A stretch of 61,049 nucleotides of DNA from Planktothrix sp. FACHB-1365 (lineage in GTDB: Bacteria > Cyanobacteriota > Cyanobacteriia > Cyanobacteriales > Microcoleaceae), in the NCBI RefSeq assembly GCF_014697575.1, contig NZ_JACJSC010000033.1, positions 1-61,049 on the forward strand, written 5' to 3'. The stretch's first letter is position 1; every line of letters begins with the position of its first letter. Below are positions 45,948-55,114 of this stretch, piece by piece. The notes under the pieces were generated by a model. The model had not been told where the DNA came from and ran no database searches. It saw nothing but the letters and a program-made list of their open reading frames with translations. A program made the position numbers and the translations under genes.

Positions 45948-47312
45948 ATGTTAAACTCAGGACAAATTATCCAAGACCGCTATCAACTACAATCCCAATG
46001 TGGACGGACTGCTACCGGACGTCAAACTTGGCTGGCAATAGATCAGCAAACTCAAGAAAAAGTCATTATCAAACTGTTAGCTTTTAGTCCACAAATGGCG
46101 TGGGAAGAATTAAAACTGTTTGAACGAGAAGCCCAGGTTTTACAAGCTTTAAATCATCCTCGTATTCCTCGTTATCGAGATTATTTTTCCCTCGATCAAA
46201 GTGTTGGGGGTGGTTTACCTTGGTTTGGATTAGTCCAAGATTATATTCCCGGTTCATCGTTACAAGATTTGTTAGATCAAGGACATCGGTTTACGGAATC
46301 TCAAGTTAAAAAAATTGCTAAGGATATCTTAAAAATATTGATTTATTTGCATGAATTAAGTCCTCCGGTTTTACATCGAGATATTAAACCGAGTAATTTA
46401 ATTTTAGATGATTCAGAACAAATTTATTTAGTCGATTTTGGAGCCGTACAAGCCCAAGCCAGTGTGACAGGCGTAACGTTTACTGTTGTCGGAACCAGTG
46501 GTTATGCACCCTTAGAACAATTTTGGGGTCGGGCGGTAGCCGCCTCAGATTTATATGCGTTAGGTGCTACATTAATTCATTTATTAACCAATACTTATCC
46601 GGCGGATTTACCTCAAAAAGAGGCTCGAATTCACTTCCAAGATCGAATTAGTTTAAATCCGAATTTTGTTCACTGGATTGAACAAATAACCGAAATTTCT
46701 TTAGAAAAACGATTACAAACCTCACGGGAAGCTTTAGAGTTGTTAAAAGCGGGAAAAATTCGTCCACAAAAGAATCAAAATATGACTCCCCAACGGGCTT
46801 TAATTAAAAAACTGAATCAACCGTTTTATAGTACGATTAATGTTGATTACACCCCAGAGCATTTAAAGATTTACTTACCCCCCAAAGGATTTGGAAAACT
46901 ATTTAACCTGGAAATCGGGTGTTCTCATTTACTCATCATTTATTTCGGTTTTGGTTTCTTCTTATCAATTTTTATACCGATGTTTTTGAGTGATCCCCTG
47001 TTATTTTGGTTTTTGTGTTCACTCCTATTTGTTTCTGGCTTCCTTTGGTTATTCTTTTTAATTGATGAAAAAACCTGGGTTGAATTTGATCACCAGGAAT
47101 TTAAAATTATCCGCAAATCAAGAGGAATTCAATATCGTTTACAGTCGGGTTCTCTATCCAATATTATTGGTGTTTTTATGGAAAAAAAACAATCTAAATA
47201 TGAGGTGGTAATTCGCACGACTTCCCAAACTCACCGCATTGGTGAAGTCTTTGTAGCAGAAGAATGCGCCTGGTTAACCCAAGAAATCCAAGATTGGCTT
47301 TATCCTCGGTAA
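45948..47312 (+). CDS. Serine/threonine protein kinase with two C-terminal membrane segments
   Basis: 454 residues from ATG 45948 (MLNSGQIIQDRYQL); an in-frame ATG at 45921 would add nine residues. The kinase domain covers ~10-270: VIIKLLAF (ATP Lys), HRDIKPSNLIL (catalytic loop), DFGAVQ (metal Asp) and GTSGYAPLEQ. Two adjacent hydrophobic segments (~325-375) anchor it, with a small C-terminal domain (~380-454) beyond. The glycine loop is weak (CGRTATGRQT). The architecture is common in cyanobacteria. The target is unknown. The 53-bp tandem array starts at its stop codon. Confidence 0.9.
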   Translation: MLNSGQIIQDRYQLQSQCGRTATGRQTWLAIDQQTQEKVIIKLLAFSPQMAWEELKLFEREAQVLQALNHPRIPRYRDYFSLDQSVGGGLPWFGLVQDYIPGSSLQDLLDQGHRFTESQVKKIAKDILKILIYLHELSPPVLHRDIKPSNLILDDSEQIYLVDFGAVQAQASVTGVTFTVVGTSGYAPLEQFWGRAVAASDLYALGATLIHLLTNTYPADLPQKEARIHFQDRISLNPNFVHWIEQITEISLEKRLQTSREALELLKAGKIRPQKNQNMTPQRALIKKLNQPFYSTINVDYTPEHLKIYLPPKGFGKLFNLEIGCSHLLIIYFGFGFFLSIFIPMFLSDPLLFWFLCSLLFVSGFLWLFFLIDEKTWVEFDHQEFKIIRKSRGIQYRLQSGSLSNIIGVFMEKKQSKYEVVIRTTSQTHRIGEVFVAEECAWLTQEIQDWLYPR

Positions 47313-47539
47313 AGAAACCGGGTTTCTGGCAAAAATTTGGGGGTTGAGCAATTAGACATGGAAAAAGAAACCGGGTTTCTGGCAAAAATTTGGGGGTTGA
47401 GCAATTAGACATGGAAAAAGAAACCGGGTTTCTGGCAAAAATTTGGGGGTTGAGCAATTAGATATGGAAAAAGAAACCGGGTTTCTGGCAAAAATTTGGG
47501 GGTTGAGCAATTAGATATGGAAAAAGAAACCGGGTTTCT
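47311..47539. repeat. 53-bp tandem array with AGAAACCGGGTTTCT palindrome
   Basis: Units start at 47311, 47364, 47417, 47470 and 47523, each 53 bp apart and nearly identical; the last is partial. Each holds AAAGAAACCGGGTTTCT, then a GGCAAAAATTTGGGGG spacer. It overlaps the last two bases of the kinase stop codon and ends 29 bases before tRNA-Ser. Confidence 0.93.
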
Positions 47540-47568
47540 CAAGGTTTCTTGCTTAACACTTTTATCAA

Positions 47569-47660
47569 CGGAGAGGGAGGGATTCGAACCCTCGGTACGG
47601 AGTTACCTGCCGTACAACAGATTAGCAATCTGTCGCTTTCGACCGCTCAGCCACCTCTCC
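47569..47660 (-). tRNA. tRNA-Ser (anticodon GCU)
   Basis: 92 nt on the minus strand including discriminator G. The acceptor GGAGAGG (47660-47654) pairs with CCTCTCC (47576-47570). The T-arm reads GGGTTCGAATCCC. The anticodon loop TTGCTAA gives anticodon GCU, reading AGC/AGU. A long variable arm, as required in tRNA-Ser, lies between the anticodon and T stems (GTACGGCAGG/CCGTAC type pairing). CCA is not encoded. Confidence 0.95.
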
Positions 47661-47830
47661 AGGAGCGACAATTAAATATACTAACAGATCATTTTGGGTC
47701 TGTCTAGGGGTTTAGAAAAAAATTGGTGTTCGGGGTCGTGAGGGAAGACCCCCCCTTGTAGAGAACAAACCAGGGTGTATGATTCAGCATAGACTAACGA
47801 ACCCTTTGTAGCGTCTTCTCAAGCTCTGCC

Positions 47831-49567
47831 ATGAACAGACAAGAACTTTTAGATCGGTATCAAGCGGGAGAGCGCAATTTTACCTATATTAACTTAAGTG
47901 GGGCAAATTTAAGTGGTGTCAATTTGCAAGAGATTGACCTCACGGGCGCAAACCTAACAGGCGTAAACCTCAGTTGGGCGGTGTTAAACCAAGCTCAGTT
48001 AGTGGGGGTGTGTTTTCGTCGGGCTGATTTACGCAATGCGGTATTAACGCGCAGTAATTTCAATCAAAGTAATTTGAGTGGCGCTAATCTCACTAAAGCA
48101 GATTTGCGATTTGCAACCTTGAAACAAGCGGATTTGAATTGGGCGATTTTGACAGAAGCGGATTTAAGTAATACGGATTTAACGGGTGCAAAATTAGATC
48201 AAATTAATTTAGAGCAAGCTAAGTTAAATCATGCTTTATTAATGGGTGCAGAATTAATGGAGGCGAATTTAACTCGTGCGAGTTTAATTGCTGCGAATTT
48301 AACGGGAACGAATTTGCGAGAATCACGGTTAATTGGTGCGAATTTAAAAGATGCTATTCTCACTCAAGCCAATTTAACCGAAGCTGACTTAAATGGGTCT
48401 ACCTTACGCTCGGCGAATTTAACCGGAGCCGATATGCACCGAGTGATTTTAACCGGGGCTGATTTAACGGAAGCCATTCTCGATAGTGCTGATTTAAGCC
48501 GAGGAAATTTAACCGGTGCTTATTTATTAAAAGCCAGTTTTAAGAAAGCGTATTTATTACGGACAAATTTAGAAGAAGTCTATCTTTTATGGGCAAATTT
48601 AAGCGAAGCTAATTTAAGAGGAGCCAACCTACGCAAGGCAGATTTAAGTGGATCTTATTTAAGCGATACTATTTTAAGTGAAGCCGATTTACGGGATGCT
48701 TTATTAATTGAAAGCCATTTAATTAGAACCAATTTAGAAGGATCTAAATTAACGGGGTGTTGTATTCATAATTGGGAAAAAGTAGACGTTGAATTAACTA
48801 AAGTAGAGTGTGATTATGTCTATACTCAATTTGATTATACCAGTAAAAAACCCAAAAATCGTTATCCGAGTGATCGAGATTTTTTGCCGGGAGAATTAGC
48901 CAATGAACCCTCGGAAGATAGCCATTTAATTACTGTGGAATTTATGGAATATCCGAATTGGGAAGCTTTAGTTTATACGTTAGTTAAAGTGGAACAGGAA
49001 AGTTATGAACTCCAATTAATGATTCAAGGGTTTGAATCCCAGCCTGATCAGTTTTTCTTGCAAGTAAAAGCTAATCATTTAGTGAATACGAAATTATTGG
49101 CGGAACAAATTTTAACGTCCTATTTGTCTATGAAAAAGAAGATTTTAGAGAAGCGATCTGATATTTTGGGACTCTTAAATTTAGAAGTTCCTATTTTTAA
49201 TGCCTCCCTAGATTTGCAAGAAATTCCTGAACCTGCCTTACCTCCCCCCCCAGTAGTCGAACATCAAAACCATCAAGCTTTATCTCAAGAAATTTCTCGT
49301 CAAATTCAATCGATTTTGCGATCGCAAGAACCTGAAAAATTTGTCATTAGTGTGCAAAGATTATTAGATTTCTTAACTAAAAATGGGGTAGAACTCGAAG
49401 AAATTCAACATCAAGTGATTATTCAAGGAATTGTTCAACGTGCACAACAGGAACCTTTATTTAAAGAAAATCTATTTCGCTGGGAACAAACTGCAAATCC
49501 CTCTGAACGGGTTTCATTGATGGGGGAATTAGTTCGATTTGCGATCGCACTTTTATGGGAAAAATAA
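47831..49567 (+). CDS. Pentapeptide-repeat protein with C-terminal helical domain
   Basis: 578 residues. Residues ~20-310 are about 55-58 A(D/N)Lxx pentapeptides, such as GANLSGVNLQEIDLTGANL, forming a right-handed beta-helix. Residues ~315-578 are a non-repeat domain that is mostly helical, with a Pro-rich stretch (PALPPPPVVE) at ~475. Such proteins are abundant in cyanobacteria and mostly of unknown function; some mimic DNA. No signal peptide. It faces tRNA-Ser in divergent orientation. Confidence 0.88.
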   Translation: MNRQELLDRYQAGERNFTYINLSGANLSGVNLQEIDLTGANLTGVNLSWAVLNQAQLVGVCFRRADLRNAVLTRSNFNQSNLSGANLTKADLRFATLKQADLNWAILTEADLSNTDLTGAKLDQINLEQAKLNHALLMGAELMEANLTRASLIAANLTGTNLRESRLIGANLKDAILTQANLTEADLNGSTLRSANLTGADMHRVILTGADLTEAILDSADLSRGNLTGAYLLKASFKKAYLLRTNLEEVYLLWANLSEANLRGANLRKADLSGSYLSDTILSEADLRDALLIESHLIRTNLEGSKLTGCCIHNWEKVDVELTKVECDYVYTQFDYTSKKPKNRYPSDRDFLPGELANEPSEDSHLITVEFMEYPNWEALVYTLVKVEQESYELQLMIQGFESQPDQFFLQVKANHLVNTKLLAEQILTSYLSMKKKILEKRSDILGLLNLEVPIFNASLDLQEIPEPALPPPPVVEHQNHQALSQEISRQIQSILRSQEPEKFVISVQRLLDFLTKNGVELEEIQHQVIIQGIVQRAQQEPLFKENLFRWEQTANPSERVSLMGELVRFAIALLWEK

Positions 49568-49617
49568 ATAAGTTAACGGCTGATTTGTCAGGGGTGAATT
49601 CTTGTTTTTGTCTAATA

Positions 49618-49812
49618 CTACCACCACCAACGGGATGTCCAGAAGCGATCGCCTAAAAGCCAAGCTAACAAGCCACAGAGGAGTCCACCGACCACAAAAG
49701 CCATCAAAAAAGATTGAGGAAATCGCAACCCAGACAAAAAGCCGCCAATCATAAAACCACAGCCAAATCGAGCAATAAAAGTAATCCAATCAAATTTTGG
49801 GGGTGATGTCAT
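49618..49812 (-). CDS. Small membrane protein of unknown function
   Basis: 64 residues with two hydrophobic segments (~15-35 and ~36-54) joined by a short turn containing FPQS, and ending in SRWWW. The composition (GCGFMIGGFLSG, GGLLCGLLAWLLGD) supports a two-helix inner- or thylakoid-membrane protein. Convergent with the pentapeptide gene, 50 bases away. No family recognised. Confidence 0.6.
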   Translation of the reverse strand: MTSPPKFDWITFIARFGCGFMIGGFLSGLRFPQSFLMAFVVGGLLCGLLAWLLGDRFWTSRWWW

Positions 49813-49910
49813 AAAGGTTTTAATAAAAACGACATATTTTTACCCGCTTGTAAAAACTAATATATCATTGTATCCTGGCACCTGAGCGATGACTGTATCA
49901 GATATTTTAT

Positions 49911-49943
49911 GTTTTCGTCCCCTGATGGGGAAAAAGTAGAAAC
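49911..49943. repeat. Lone CRISPR-repeat-like sequence
   Basis: 33 bases beginning GTTTTCGTCCCCTGATGGGG and ending AGTAGAAAC. The CCCC-TGAT-GGGG hairpin, GTTT start and GAAAC end are typical of cyanobacterial CRISPR repeats. Only one copy is visible, with no neighbouring unit at spacer distance and no cas gene. The rest of the gap 49813-50165 shows nothing else. Confidence 0.35.
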
Positions 49944-50165
49944 TAACACCCCTATCATTCTCTCCGCTTACCGGATTAGATTTACTGACTCAGATTGCTA
50001 AATATTAAACCGTAGCCTAGCTTACAGATTCTTTTCATGGTTTTCACTCCTTGGCAGGATGCTGACCAACTGCTTATAATTAATATTAGTGGTATAGTTA
50101 GTAATAAACCTTTAGCAGTATGTATCCAACCCTGAATAACTGTAGTCCATAATCTCAAAAGCACT

Positions 50166-50519
50166 TTGTTTGGTAAATTAGAAGGTCAAGAATTCATAGT
50201 TGAACAAGAAAAACTAGAAATGATCAAACAACACCTTGCTGATAATTTTCCTGATTTTCACCCCAATCAAATGATGATTAAGAGGTTAGAATTAGCTCTG
50301 AATGATCATAAAAAAATATCGGGTGCTGATGCTAGTTTTTATTTCCATGAATTAAGAGAAGCTGAATTAATGGAGCAAGGATTAATTTATAAGGAAGCTC
50401 ACAAACAAGCTTTAAAAGATTATGAAGTATCGCCTTTTAGTGTCTATCATCCTGACGTAATTAGGGCTTGCCCTGATGAATTTAATAAAAATTGGGAAAG
50501 AGCTTGGGGGATTACATAA
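50166..50519 (+). CDS. Possible orphan toxin-type domain (polymorphic-toxin C-terminus-like)
   Basis: 117 residues from a TTG (an ATG at 50220 is possible). The tail, with FHELREAELMEQGL, YKEAHKQALKDY and SPFSVYHPDVI, looks like C-terminal modules of large secreted polymorphic toxins, but the N-terminal delivery part is missing. The frame is open upstream only back to a stop at 50133. A second gene starts one base after its stop, like an immunity gene. The family match is from memory and the activity is not known. It could also be an unrelated conserved pair. Confidence 0.5.
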   Translation: MFGKLEGQEFIVEQEKLEMIKQHLADNFPDFHPNQMMIKRLELALNDHKKISGADASFYFHELREAELMEQGLIYKEAHKQALKDYEVSPFSVYHPDVIRACPDEFNKNWERAWGIT

Positions 50520-50520
50520 A

Positions 50521-51093
50521 ATGCAAACTATCAATTTAGACTTTCATAGTCGAGCGCGTGTTTGGCTAAAAGATAAGCCACGTATCATATATCCAGCCCT
50601 GGATATTATTACTCTGGATATGATTACTAAAGATATACAAACGGGTTTAGCCTACAAACCAGGCAGGCGACAAACAGCCCTGGAAATCATTATCCCTGTG
50701 GGGCCTAGAGTTTGCTATGGACTTTTAGGTGCAGAATTTATCCCCAATAATTTTGGGAAACTATCTGTAGAGGTACGAGTATCAACCGAAAATGAATCCA
50801 TTTTTCACAGATCAATTGCTGACGAATTTGATACAGTAAAAATTGGATTGCCAGAAGAGTATAGCCAGAGCGTTATCGACGGAATCGTCAATTCTCTCAA
50901 TAATCAAATTATACAAACTCTAGGTTCAGGAGTAATCAAAATAGAACAAGCTGCACACGGAGAAATTAGTTCTTCTAAAAAAATGTTCCGCAATATTGCA
51001 GCTACTGTTATCCAGTTGCTTCTACTCGATCAAGTGAGTCCCCAAGAAGAAGTAACAGAAATTGTGAAAACCTATGGTTTGGCTTCAAAATAG
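50521..51093 (+). CDS. Hypothetical protein, possible immunity partner
   Basis: 190 residues from ATG 50521, one base after the preceding stop; a longer frame from 50476 overlaps the upstream gene and is less likely. It has alternating strand/helix, with RQTALEIIIPVGPRVCYGLLGAEFIPN and ADEFDTVKIGLPEEYSQSVI, and no signal or membrane segment. Its position fits an immunity or chaperone partner of the 50166 product. Base composition is AT-rich like its partner. No family is recognised. Confidence 0.6.
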   Translation: MQTINLDFHSRARVWLKDKPRIIYPALDIITLDMITKDIQTGLAYKPGRRQTALEIIIPVGPRVCYGLLGAEFIPNNFGKLSVEVRVSTENESIFHRSIADEFDTVKIGLPEEYSQSVIDGIVNSLNNQIIQTLGSGVIKIEQAAHGEISSSKKMFRNIAATVIQLLLLDQVSPQEEVTEIVKTYGLASK

Positions 51094-51125
51094 TGGATAA
51101 TTCTTCGTGTCTTTGTGGTTCCCTA

Positions 51126-51419
51126 TTATTTCCCCCCATAATAAAACAAAATTTCTTTATCTTTTAACCCTTGAAATCCCGCATCAATTAAGAGTTGATT
51201 CAGTTCATCTTGAGCAATATGTTTAGCCCCAATGCGAACAATTCGAGACCGCATCGTATTACTAACACCACTACGTTGACGTCCGGCTTCTAATCCCATT
51301 ACTTTATTGTAGAGATCAAGCTTTTCTGGAGGAATCGGTGTACCATCAAAATCAATCCCTTGAGCGATCGCCACATCAATTGCATCTGCACCTGTCGTTG
51401 TATTAGCGTCTGAAGACAT
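51126..51419 (-). CDS. DUF4090-like small cyanobacterial protein
   Basis: 97 residues. IAQGIDFDGTPIPPEKLDLYNKVM, then SGVSNTMRSRIVRIGAKHI and LNQLLIDAGFQGLKDKEILFYYG, fit my memory of the DUF4090 family, which is conserved in cyanobacteria and of unknown function. A disordered N-terminus precedes a compact helical body. It follows the 51471-53213 gene by 52 bases on the same strand and may be co-transcribed. Confidence 0.7.
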   Translation of the reverse strand: MSSDANTTTGADAIDVAIAQGIDFDGTPIPPEKLDLYNKVMGLEAGRQRSGVSNTMRSRIVRIGAKHIAQDELNQLLIDAGFQGLKDKEILFYYGGK

Positions 51420-51470
51420 AAGATAATTCCGATTTAATTTTTAAACCCTTCTATTCTACCCTAATCCGGT

Positions 51471-53213
51471 TTAACGATACATTTGAGTTTCTAAATCTTT
51501 AATCACCCGTTGCTTATCCGGTTGTCCTTTTAAAAGTTTTAACAGTCCTAAACCTTGATGAATGGGTTTATTATTCGCAGGTTCAGCCAAACCACTCACC
51601 CCATCTATCTCATCCATAATTGTACGATAAAATGCGGCGCCAAATAAATGATGAATGGGTTTTTCACCTTCTCCAAAGGAACCCACCGCCATCCAATTAT
51701 TTCCGATTGCTGTAGACTGATTTCCGGTTTCTGAAACCGCCGGAATTCCCAATTTAATTTTATCAGGGTTTGACCCTTGTGCGACTTGAGCAATCGCCAC
51801 CCTAGCCGTCATTTCCACTAAAGGAACTGCACCTTTAATCATTACATTTCCTGATAATAATCCCAATCCTCCTCGCGACACAGAATTATAGGATTTTTCT
51901 GCTAATCGTTCAATTTTGACTTCAGCAATATCAATCTGTTGAATCCCCGTTGCGGGATAATCTTGAGTAGTTTCTAAGATAGATTTTAGGGTAGCTTGAA
52001 TGATTTTAAAGCCTTCTAAATAGTCATCACTATCAAACTCATTATTTAAGGGGGAATCCGGTTTACGGATTAATTGATAAATCACTTTCCCAATCGCCGG
52101 AATTTCAGCCTTCATCATCCATTCATCTAAGGCGACTAAGGTTAACACATCGACAACATTTTGCCCTTCTCGAAGTTGAATATAGGTTTTAGCGTATCTT
52201 TTTTGATCCGACTCTGATAACTGGGATTGATTATAAATCGCATTAATAATCAGAATATCCAAGGCTAAAACCCTGGAGGTTACACTAGCGCGTAAATAGT
52301 ATTTTTTTAAGTCTGCTTTCAAGGATGAATTGAGAATAATCGCATCAATTTTTGTTAACGCCTCTAAATCAGGAACCGCTTCTCCAGAACGAACATACTG
52401 ATAGGTTCCTTTTAATCGCATTCTTTCATCTAAATCTAAATGCGATGTTTCTAACGCTGTTTCTAAACACTGTTCTAAACCCAAAGACCGGGAATGATGA
52501 CTCGCAATAATATAGCGTTGACCCATATCGGAATAAAGTTTAGAGGTCAGCACTAAATAATCTAATAAATCTAACGCGGTAAAATCTTGAGTAGCTTGCA
52601 CCTGATTCAGACGGTTATAAGCGTCTAAACATCTAATTTTAGTTTGTTCATACAACGAAGCTTGATTAATCAAACGATTAATTTGCCGATCTAAATTGAC
52701 TTCGGAATTATAAAAGGTATGTAGCACTAAAAACGCATCATTGCCTTGAACTCCACATCCTTTCATGCGTAAATTAGCACCTTCTGTCCGGTTGGGAGGA
52801 ATTCTAACCGTGTAGGTTTTTCCACTTTTTAAGGTAACAGTTTGATTGCCTCCTTGATAAGCCGTTTGATAGGAAATAAAAATATGATAAAGTTCATCTA
52901 AGCTCCAATCCGGTGCATTGGGATTATTTAAGGGTTCTTCCGATTCTGAACCCAACTGATCTACCCAATCTTGACCTTTTTTCCACGTCGATTCTACGGA
53001 ATGGGCTGCTGTCTCTCTAATGGTTTTTCCCGCTTCTGTCGCTTTATGACTAATGGTTTCTCCGAGATTTGATACGGACTGTTTGGCTGCTTCTGTGGCT
53101 TTTTCCGTTAAAGATTTACTGGTATTTGCTGCGGTTTGACTTACACTGTCTTTCAAACCCCCTGCTTTTTGAGTGATAGAATTCCATAAGGATTTATTTT
53201 TGCGATCGCTCAT
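51471..53213 (-). CDS. LEA/apolipoprotein-like helix fused to a DnaJ C-terminal-type domain
   Basis: 580 residues. Residues ~10-88 are 11-mer-like amphipathic repeats rich in Ala, Lys, Thr and Glu (SVSQTAANTSKSLTEKATEA), as in LEA proteins. Residues ~105-170 resemble the DnaJ C-terminal substrate-binding fold: VTLKSGKTYTVRIPPNRTEGANLRMKGCGVQGND. The remaining ~400 residues are helical with Gly-rich patches near the end (GGLGLLSGN). The J domain and zinc fingers are absent, so it cannot stimulate DnaK by the usual route. It may be a stress or aggregation-related holdase; this is inference. Confidence 0.7.
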   Translation of the reverse strand: MSDRKNKSLWNSITQKAGGLKDSVSQTAANTSKSLTEKATEAAKQSVSNLGETISHKATEAGKTIRETAAHSVESTWKKGQDWVDQLGSESEEPLNNPNAPDWSLDELYHIFISYQTAYQGGNQTVTLKSGKTYTVRIPPNRTEGANLRMKGCGVQGNDAFLVLHTFYNSEVNLDRQINRLINQASLYEQTKIRCLDAYNRLNQVQATQDFTALDLLDYLVLTSKLYSDMGQRYIIASHHSRSLGLEQCLETALETSHLDLDERMRLKGTYQYVRSGEAVPDLEALTKIDAIILNSSLKADLKKYYLRASVTSRVLALDILIINAIYNQSQLSESDQKRYAKTYIQLREGQNVVDVLTLVALDEWMMKAEIPAIGKVIYQLIRKPDSPLNNEFDSDDYLEGFKIIQATLKSILETTQDYPATGIQQIDIAEVKIERLAEKSYNSVSRGGLGLLSGNVMIKGAVPLVEMTARVAIAQVAQGSNPDKIKLGIPAVSETGNQSTAIGNNWMAVGSFGEGEKPIHHLFGAAFYRTIMDEIDGVSGLAEPANNKPIHQGLGLLKLLKGQPDKQRVIKDLETQMYR

Positions 53214-53282
53214 CGATTTGCTCCCTCTTCAACGGCCTGAAAACCATGATATAGCAGATTGTTTGATTGAAACTCAGTTGAG

Positions 53283-54050
53283 TTAGAACAATAATCTTAA
53301 TAACATCGGTGCGGCTGTTTCTAACATCCCCAAAAATCCACCCCTGGGTTTATTCGTGTCAGGATTTTGTCGATATTCCAAGGTTTCTACTAACTGGAGT
53401 GAAATTTGTTCTCCCTCTGGAGAATTTAAGGTTTTATACAATTGTTGAGCTTGTTTTGCATCCCCAATTGCCCCGACTAAATCTCCTAAATCTGCCCGGG
53501 CCATACTTCGACCAAAATAGGCCGCCGCTAAATTGGGATCGAGTCTTAAAGCTTGATTATAAAAATCAATGGCATTGACATAATGACCTGACTTGGCTTC
53601 CGTCACCCCTAAACGGTAAAAGTCCTCAGCACTGCCACTATTAGCAGGAAGCCCGACCACACCCACTAACTGAGCATTGTTGAGACTTTTAGGATCTAAA
53701 ATCGCATTAGTGAGATAGGAACTTCTTAAATCTGTTCCATTAAGGATAGCTCCTGTGAGATTAGCACCTGTTAAGTTGGCCCCAAATAAACTCGCCCCAG
53801 TCAAGTTAGCCCCTCGCAGGTCTGCCCCTGTTAGGTTTGAGCGACTGAGATTAGCGCCTACGAGGTTGGCGCCATTCAAGTTAGCACCGACTAAATTAGC
53901 GAGTACCAAACCCGCACCACTGAGATCACAATTCTGACATTGTTTTGTGGCGAGAAGTTTTTGAGTTTGTTCTAAATTTTCTGCTTTTGCTGGAGTTAGA
54001 GGACTGAGTACCACTAACAAAGCAACACCAGCTATCATTCTCTGTTTCAT
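53283..54050 (-). CDS. Secreted pentapeptide-repeat and TPR protein
   Basis: 255 residues from ATG 54050 ([23 protein letters not shown]), which provides a proper signal peptide; the longer frame from 54086 puts 12 residues before it and is less likely. Residues ~30-110 of the mature part are pentapeptide repeats ([14 protein letters not shown]). Residues ~130-205 form about two TPR motifs ([33 protein letters not shown]). It is probably periplasmic or lumenal. Function unknown. Confidence 0.82.
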   Translation of the reverse strand: MKQRMIAGVALLVVLSPLTPAKAENLEQTQKLLATKQCQNCDLSGAGLVLANLVGANLNGANLVGANLSRSNLTGADLRGANLTGASLFGANLTGANLTGAILNGTDLRSSYLTNAILDPKSLNNAQLVGVVGLPANSGSAEDFYRLGVTEAKSGHYVNAIDFYNQALRLDPNLAAAYFGRSMARADLGDLVGAIGDAKQAQQLYKTLNSPEGEQISLQLVETLEYRQNPDTNKPRGGFLGMLETAAPMLLRLLF

Positions 54051-54254
54051 AGGACAGATGCCAAAAAAGGGCGTTGTCGCTATCATAAAATATTTTCAGG
54101 GTTTTTGCTATCTGCTGACTAGAAGTTAGGAGTTAGCAGTATTGATAAGAATCACAGTTAAACCGTGAATTTGATCACACCTATAGGGGTTTTTGTGTCA
54201 CTGCCAAACAGGGGAATTGAAGGAATAATAAGAGCCAAGAACAGGTGCGTATAG

Positions 54255-54461
54255 GTGATCCCCATGTTGGTGAGTGAATCCACAGTTAGTATCGAAGGAT
54301 TGGTGAATCAAATTTTTTCTTCGCGCCAAATCACCCGAAGTGACCAACGAGTCCTGATGTCGTTATTACTCTCCAAAAACGACTTAAGTTTAGAAGAACA
54401 TTCCTATATTGATCAAGTTTTTGAACGCCTTCGGCGAGGATTAATTCATGTTGTGGATTAA
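54255..54461 (+). CDS. Small helical protein of unknown function
   Basis: 68 residues from GTG 54255, or 65 from ATG 54264. The phrase ITRSDQRVLMSLLLSKNDLSLEEHSYIDQVFERLRRGLI suggests a compact helical domain that is frequent in cyanobacterial genomes. No membrane segment. It is divergent from the pentapeptide/TPR gene and convergent with gloA. Confidence 0.65.
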   Translation: MIPMLVSESTVSIEGLVNQIFSSRQITRSDQRVLMSLLLSKNDLSLEEHSYIDQVFERLRRGLIHVVD

Positions 54462-54554
54462 TGATTAATCAATCTCGATGAAATCTTCTCAACAAAATTT
54501 AACTTAAAAACTCTGTCCCTCCCCTGAGTCAGGGGAAGGTTAAGGCGGGTTTAA

Positions 54555-54992
54555 TTAAGATGCTGTTGAAGCAGTAACCGCCGTTTCTTTCTCAGAATTA
54601 GACCCCTGAGTTCCTAACTGGATCAGTTCAATTTTATAACCATCGGGATCTTCCACAAAGGCAATCACTGTTGTTCCGTGCTTCATGGGGCCAGGTTCAC
54701 GAGTAATTTTACCGCCTGCGGCTCTAATTTGTTCACAAGTTCGGTAAATATCATCGACACCCAGGGCGATATGACCATAACCGGTGCCGATTTCATAGTG
54801 TTCTACCCCCCAATTATAGGTTAACTCAATCACGCTCTGCTCGGATTCATCACCATAACCCACAAAAGCTAAGGTAAATTCACCCCCTGGATAGTCTTTT
54901 TGACGCAGCAATTTCATTCCTAAAATATCGCAGTAAAACTTTAGAGAGCGGTCTAAGTTTCCGACTCGTAACATTGTATGAAGGAGTCTCAT
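54555..54992 (-). CDS. gloA: Glyoxalase I (lactoylglutathione lyase)
   Basis: 145 residues. It converts the methylglyoxal-glutathione adduct to S-lactoylglutathione. The four metal ligands align exactly with E. coli GloA: His5, Glu56, His74 and Glu122. The motifs [20 protein letters not shown] and [10 protein letters not shown] are standard. The C-terminus has a short Ser/Thr/Glu tail. A cytoplasmic, monocistronic gene. Confidence 0.95.
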   Translation of the reverse strand: MRLLHTMLRVGNLDRSLKFYCDILGMKLLRQKDYPGGEFTLAFVGYGDESEQSVIELTYNWGVEHYEIGTGYGHIALGVDDIYRTCEQIRAAGGKITREPGPMKHGTTVIAFVEDPDGYKIELIQLGTQGSNSEKETAVTASTAS

Positions 54993-55057
54993 GGTTGGTG
55001 TGTTCCTAATAATTGATTTAAGATGGCTTTATTTATATTAATACAACCCATTAAATC

Positions 55058-55112
55058 GTAGTAAGCCCTTCAGGGCTTTTTCTTAGAAACAGAGTCCTGA
55101 AGGACTCACTAC
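55058..55112. repeat. Hairpin repeat with CCCTTCAGGG core
   Basis: GTAGTAAGCCCTTCAGGGCT pairs with AGTCCTGAAGGACTCACTAC around a TTTTTCTTAGAAACAG loop. It lies two bases from the ABC permease stop and probably ends or stabilises that transcript. It is a common type of dispersed cyanobacterial hairpin. Confidence 0.65.
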
Positions 55113-55114
55113 TT

